Position numbers and translations under genes: made by a program | Assembly (NCBI GenBank): GCA_013152825.1 | Contig: JAADFP010000030.1 | Span: 1-8,132 of the forward strand | Source: Caldisericota bacterium | GTDB lineage: Bacteria > CAIJMQ01 > JAADFP01 | Length of the DNA stretch: 8,132 nucleotides | Direction: 5' to 3' | Notes under the pieces: generated by a model | The model's database searches: none | Told to the model about the DNA's origin: nothing | The model's input: only the letters and a program-made list of their open reading frames with translations | Shown here: positions 5,436 to 8,132 of the stretch, piece by piece | Layout: each line of letters starts with the position of its first letter | How positions within the stretch are numbered: position 1 is the stretch's first letter

Positions 5436-6691
5436 GGTTTAAAAATTCCTATTACTTCTTCTTTGCTTAATAATTTCTGTTCTCCCGTATCCATATTTTT
5501 TAGGAGCACTTTCCCTTTCTTTATTTCATCTTCTCCCAGTATAAGGGAATACTTTGCCTCTACCCGGTTAGCTGATTTCAGCTGGTGTTTAAGATTCTTT
5601 CCTGAGTAATCTAAATCGGAAGCTATGCCTTTTTCTCTTAGCTCCTGGGTAAGATGAAAGGCTGGCAAAAATTCCCTCTCGCTTACATAACAGACAAAAG
5701 CCTGCACCTCGTTTCCGTCCGATATTTTTTTGCCTTCTGCTTTTATGGCCATCAGGATTCTTTCCAGGCCTAAAGCAAAACCGCAGGCAGGAGTATAGGT
5801 GCCTCCTATTTCTTCCACCAGGTTGTCGTATCTTCCTCCAGCCAAAATAGTGTTCTGGGCACCCAGCAGATTATGTTGAAATTCAAAAGTGATGCCGGTG
5901 TAGTAATCCAATCCCCGTACCAGGTGAGGATGCAGATGGTAGGGTACCTGCAGTTCTTTTAGGGTGTTCTCAACCTTCTGGAGGTGATTTTTACAGTCAT
6001 TGCAGAGGTTGTCCAGGAGGGAGGGTAGATTTTCGGCTAATTTTCTGCATTCTTCAACTTTGCAGTCAAATATTCTTAATGGATTTTGTTCCGTTCTACG
6101 CCTGCAATCATTGCAGAGTGAATCTATACTGTTTCCCAGGGCTGCTTTGAGTTTCCCAACAAACTTCTCTCTATCCGGCAGGCAACCTACACTTCCCAAT
6201 TCCAGGGTAAAGTCTGTAATAGCAAGTTTTCTTAATATTTTATCTCCCAGGTAGATAATTTCAGCATCCAGGTAGGGATTCCTGGCTCCCAGCACCTCTA
6301 CTCCTATCTGGCGAAATTCCCTTTCCCTGCCTGCCTGGGGCTTTTCATAACGGAAAAATGAGCCGCGGTAAAAATACCGGACGAATTTTTGCCGGCCATA
6401 AATTCCTTCCTCCACATAGGCTCTTACCACAGGTGCAGTGCCTTCAGGACGAAGCACTACTTCTCTCCCTCCTTTATCTTTAAAGGAGAACATCTCTTTT
6501 TCCACAATGTCGGTAGTTTCGCCTATACTGCGGGTAAAAAGAGATTTCCTCTCCAGTATGGGAGTAATTATTTCTCTAAAGCCAAAGTTTTTTATTGTCT
6601 TTATAATTTTCTCTTCTGTATTACGCAGTATTTCGGATTGAGGAGGGATAAAATCGGTTGTCCCTCTAAGACGGGTATACTTTGCCATCAT
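5432..6691 (-). CDS. hisS: Histidyl-tRNA synthetase
   Basis: This class II enzyme charges tRNA(His). The 419-residue product has the expected order: KYTRLRGTTDFIPP at the start, LRPEGTAPVVRAY (80-92), and motif 2 YRGSFFRYEKPQAGREREF (108-126). These are followed by the His-specific RGLDYYTGITFEF (from 259), GGRYDNLVEEIGG and motif 3 GFALGLERI. A C-terminal anticodon-binding domain starts around residue 330. An insertion domain at about 190-250 holds six Cys residues (193, 196, 210, 215, 230, 233) in paired spacing, a possible metal site known in part from Firmicutes-type HisRS. Start ATG 6691 shares one base with the transporter TGA (TGATG), with no Shine-Dalgarno sequence, so reinitiation is likely; ATG 6688 is an alternative. 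Its stop overlaps aspS. Confidence 0.97.
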   Translation of the reverse strand: MMAKYTRLRGTTDFIPPQSEILRNTEEKIIKTIKNFGFREIITPILERKSLFTRSIGETTDIVEKEMFSFKDKGGREVVLRPEGTAPVVRAYVEEGIYGRQKFVRYFYRGSFFRYEKPQAGREREFRQIGVEVLGARNPYLDAEIIYLGDKILRKLAITDFTLELGSVGCLPDREKFVGKLKAALGNSIDSLCNDCRRRTEQNPLRIFDCKVEECRKLAENLPSLLDNLCNDCKNHLQKVENTLKELQVPYHLHPHLVRGLDYYTGITFEFQHNLLGAQNTILAGGRYDNLVEEIGGTYTPACGFALGLERILMAIKAEGKKISDGNEVQAFVCYVSEREFLPAFHLTQELREKGIASDLDYSGKNLKHQLKSANRVEAKYSLILGEDEIKKGKVLLKNMDTGEQKLLSKEEVIGIFKP

Positions 6692-8132
6692 CAGAAGATT
6701 AATGAGGTGACAGTCTTGGCAATTAGGGCGAGAGCAATAGAAGCCATACCTACCAACCCCATTCCACAGGAGTAACCAGCCAGAATTATAGGTGTGTATT
6801 TTCGCCAGGTTTCTTTGCCAATTCTACGGGCAAAGAAGTATCTGCCTAAAAGAGCCCCCACAAACATGGGTAAAGCAAAATGGGGAAAGATAGCTACTCC
6901 TCCCACGAGACCATAAAATAGAGATACAGGAATACGAAACACAGCGAAAACTGAATATAAAACAATTCCCACACCTGAACTCAGCAGGATATAAGACGGG
7001 CTTATTGCCTTAAGCATCCATTTAGCTCCACCTTCCAGGGTAGCCGTTGCCCAGAGAGATTTAAATATAGCACTCATAGGCCACATCTTTTGCACAAAGG
7101 GATAGGTAGAAGAAGGAATGGGCCCCATTCTCCATATTATCTGCCAGAAGAGGAAAGAGGCTACAAGCATGATGCCCAGGGCAGTAAATTCCGCCTTTAC
7201 CCAGGAAGGAAAACGGGTATGGGTGAGGCTAAGCTCCTCAAATCTCTGGGTTACCCATCCATGGTTAAAATAAGGAACAGGGGCAAACCAGATACCTGCC
7301 CCCTTGTAACCGGAAAGGATGAAGGTACCCTCTCTTACCATGGGAAAACTTATACCCGTGGCCACACCGGTTATCCCGAACATGCGTGCGGAAACAAAAG
7401 AGAGCAAGGGAGTAAGTACAAACCCAAAGATAATGAAAATCCATAATGGAAAACTGGGGACCAGGATATGGCATATCACTATGTAAGCGGTAGTGGAAAA
7501 TAGCCATACTGCCAGTGAAAGCCAGATGGGGAAATCTCCTCTTCCCGCAGGTGATTTTCTTATTTTTCTCTGAGCAGGAGGTTTCATAAAAGTCTTTATC
7601 ACTTTCCATATACCAACCAGGGCTACTACTATACCCAATCCGATAGTAACAGAAATCCAGATATCCATTGTAGTGGCTACCTTGGCTGGTATCACAGTCA
7701 TGCCGGGCCTCCAGCTGCGTATAATCCCCAGCTTGTAGAAGATAGGATTCATTACCGTATTAGCCAAAAAAGACCCCAGGAAGGTACCCAATACTACCCA
7801 GAAAGGAAGCAGGAAGCCAACAAAGATCCAGGTTAAGTCTGTTCCCCAGCCAAATATTGCAGCCGGCAAACGAGCACCGAGGTCAGAAGTAGCATCTACC
7901 CAGGGTATGGGGAATAACATAAATGGTTTTGCCATTACCAGCCCGGTAAAAGTAGGAATTACTACGTAAAACAGGCCAAAAATTATTCCAATCATGGCAG
8001 AGATAGAAAAAACTCTCCAACGCCAGGTTTCTTTTTTTGCACTGCTTTCAGCCAGTGCCGTAGCACCTTCTGCTGCCACCGGCGCCATGGGGAAAGGCAA
8101 ACGTTCTATATCTGCAGTGAGTTTATAGAAGA
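6691..8132 (-). CDS. OPT-family (oligopeptide transporter-like) membrane protein, N-terminus cut
   Basis: The frame stays open to the right edge, so the gene starts outside the window; the TTG at 8100 and the ATG at 8088 are internal. About 479 residues are visible. The first ones, YKLTADIERLPFPMAPVAAE, form the cytoplasmic segment with the L-P-[FY]-P pattern found in OPT/YSL-type transporters. About ten hydrophobic helices follow, with polar loops such as one holding NPIFYKLGIIRSWRPG and a basic cytoplasmic linker (KPPAQRKIRKSPAGRGD). The C-terminal part (MFVGALLGRYFFARRIG) also suits the OPT fold. Family members move peptides or metal chelates with protons; the substrate here is unknown. 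It is the first visible gene of the cluster and is joined to hisS by a one-base stop/start overlap. Confidence 0.72.
   Translation of the reverse strand, partial: FYKLTADIERLPFPMAPVAAEGATALAESSAKKETWRWRVFSISAMIGIIFGLFYVVIPTFTGLVMAKPFMLFPIPWVDATSDLGARLPAAIFGWGTDLTWIFVGFLLPFWVVLGTFLGSFLANTVMNPIFYKLGIIRSWRPGMTVIPAKVATTMDIWISVTIGLGIVVALVGIWKVIKTFMKPPAQRKIRKSPAGRGDFPIWLSLAVWLFSTTAYIVICHILVPSFPLWIFIIFGFVLTPLLSFVSARMFGITGVATGISFPMVREGTFILSGYKGAGIWFAPVPYFNHGWVTQRFEELSLTHTRFPSWVKAEFTALGIMLVASFLFWQIIWRMGPIPSSTYPFVQKMWPMSAIFKSLWATATLEGGAKWMLKAISPSYILLSSGVGIVLYSVFAVFRIPVSLFYGLVGGVAIFPHFALPMFVGALLGRYFFARRIGKETWRKYTPIILAGYSCGMGLVGMASIALALIAKTVTSLIF

Noticed and set aside
7265..7609. 114-codon minus-strand ORF inside the transporter gene
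   Set aside because: It is another frame of the same strand within a continuous, family-like membrane protein, and its product has no recognisable features.
8098..8100. TTG as the start of the transporter
   Set aside because: The frame is open upstream to the window edge, and the upstream residues (YKLTADIER) belong to the conserved family segment, so the gene is truncated rather than starting here.

Overview
The window is from a bacterial chromosome of moderate GC content (judged by eye, not computed). It is almost entirely one compact minus-strand gene cluster, read from high to low coordinates: an OPT-type membrane transporter (cut by the right edge), hisS, aspS, ychF, rpsF, ssb, rpsR and a DUF2232/YybS-type membrane protein. 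The core ychF-rpsF-ssb-rpsR order is a classic bacterial arrangement also seen in Firmicutes. Several traits fit a deep-branching, probably anaerobic or uncultured bacterium: a Cys-rich insertion in HisRS, a zinc-type ribosomal protein S18, an OPT transporter and a predicted non-discriminating AspRS. The phylum cannot be fixed from the sequence alone.

Layout. Positions 1-158 (+) hold the end of a tetratricopeptide-repeat protein. Positions 159-639 form a sparse zone between two convergent gene sets. It contains an 80-codon ORF with a poor start and, in another frame, a start-less fragment; the two together look like a decayed or frameshifted gene. A small imperfect inverted repeat lies at 589-610. 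From 640 to the right edge the minus strand is packed. Four junctions overlap at the stop/start codons (transporter/hisS, hisS/aspS, ssb/rpsR, rpsR/DUF2232), which suggests translational coupling.

Function. The cluster is mostly about translation: two aminoacyl-tRNA synthetases, a ribosome-associated P-loop ATPase (YchF) and the small-subunit partner proteins S6 and S18. The DNA-binding protein SSB sits between S6 and S18. Two possible internal promoters could separate expression: an extended -10 element directly before ychF, which would give a leaderless or nearly leaderless mRNA, and a TTGACA / 17 bp / TG-n-TAATTT element between rpsF and ssb.

No new defence, mobile or CRISPR-like system is visible. 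The most useful leads are the AspRS specificity signature (predicted Asp-tRNA(Asn) formation), the SSB without the usual D-rich/PF C-terminal tip, the possible leaderless ychF transcript and the gene remnant at 159-540.
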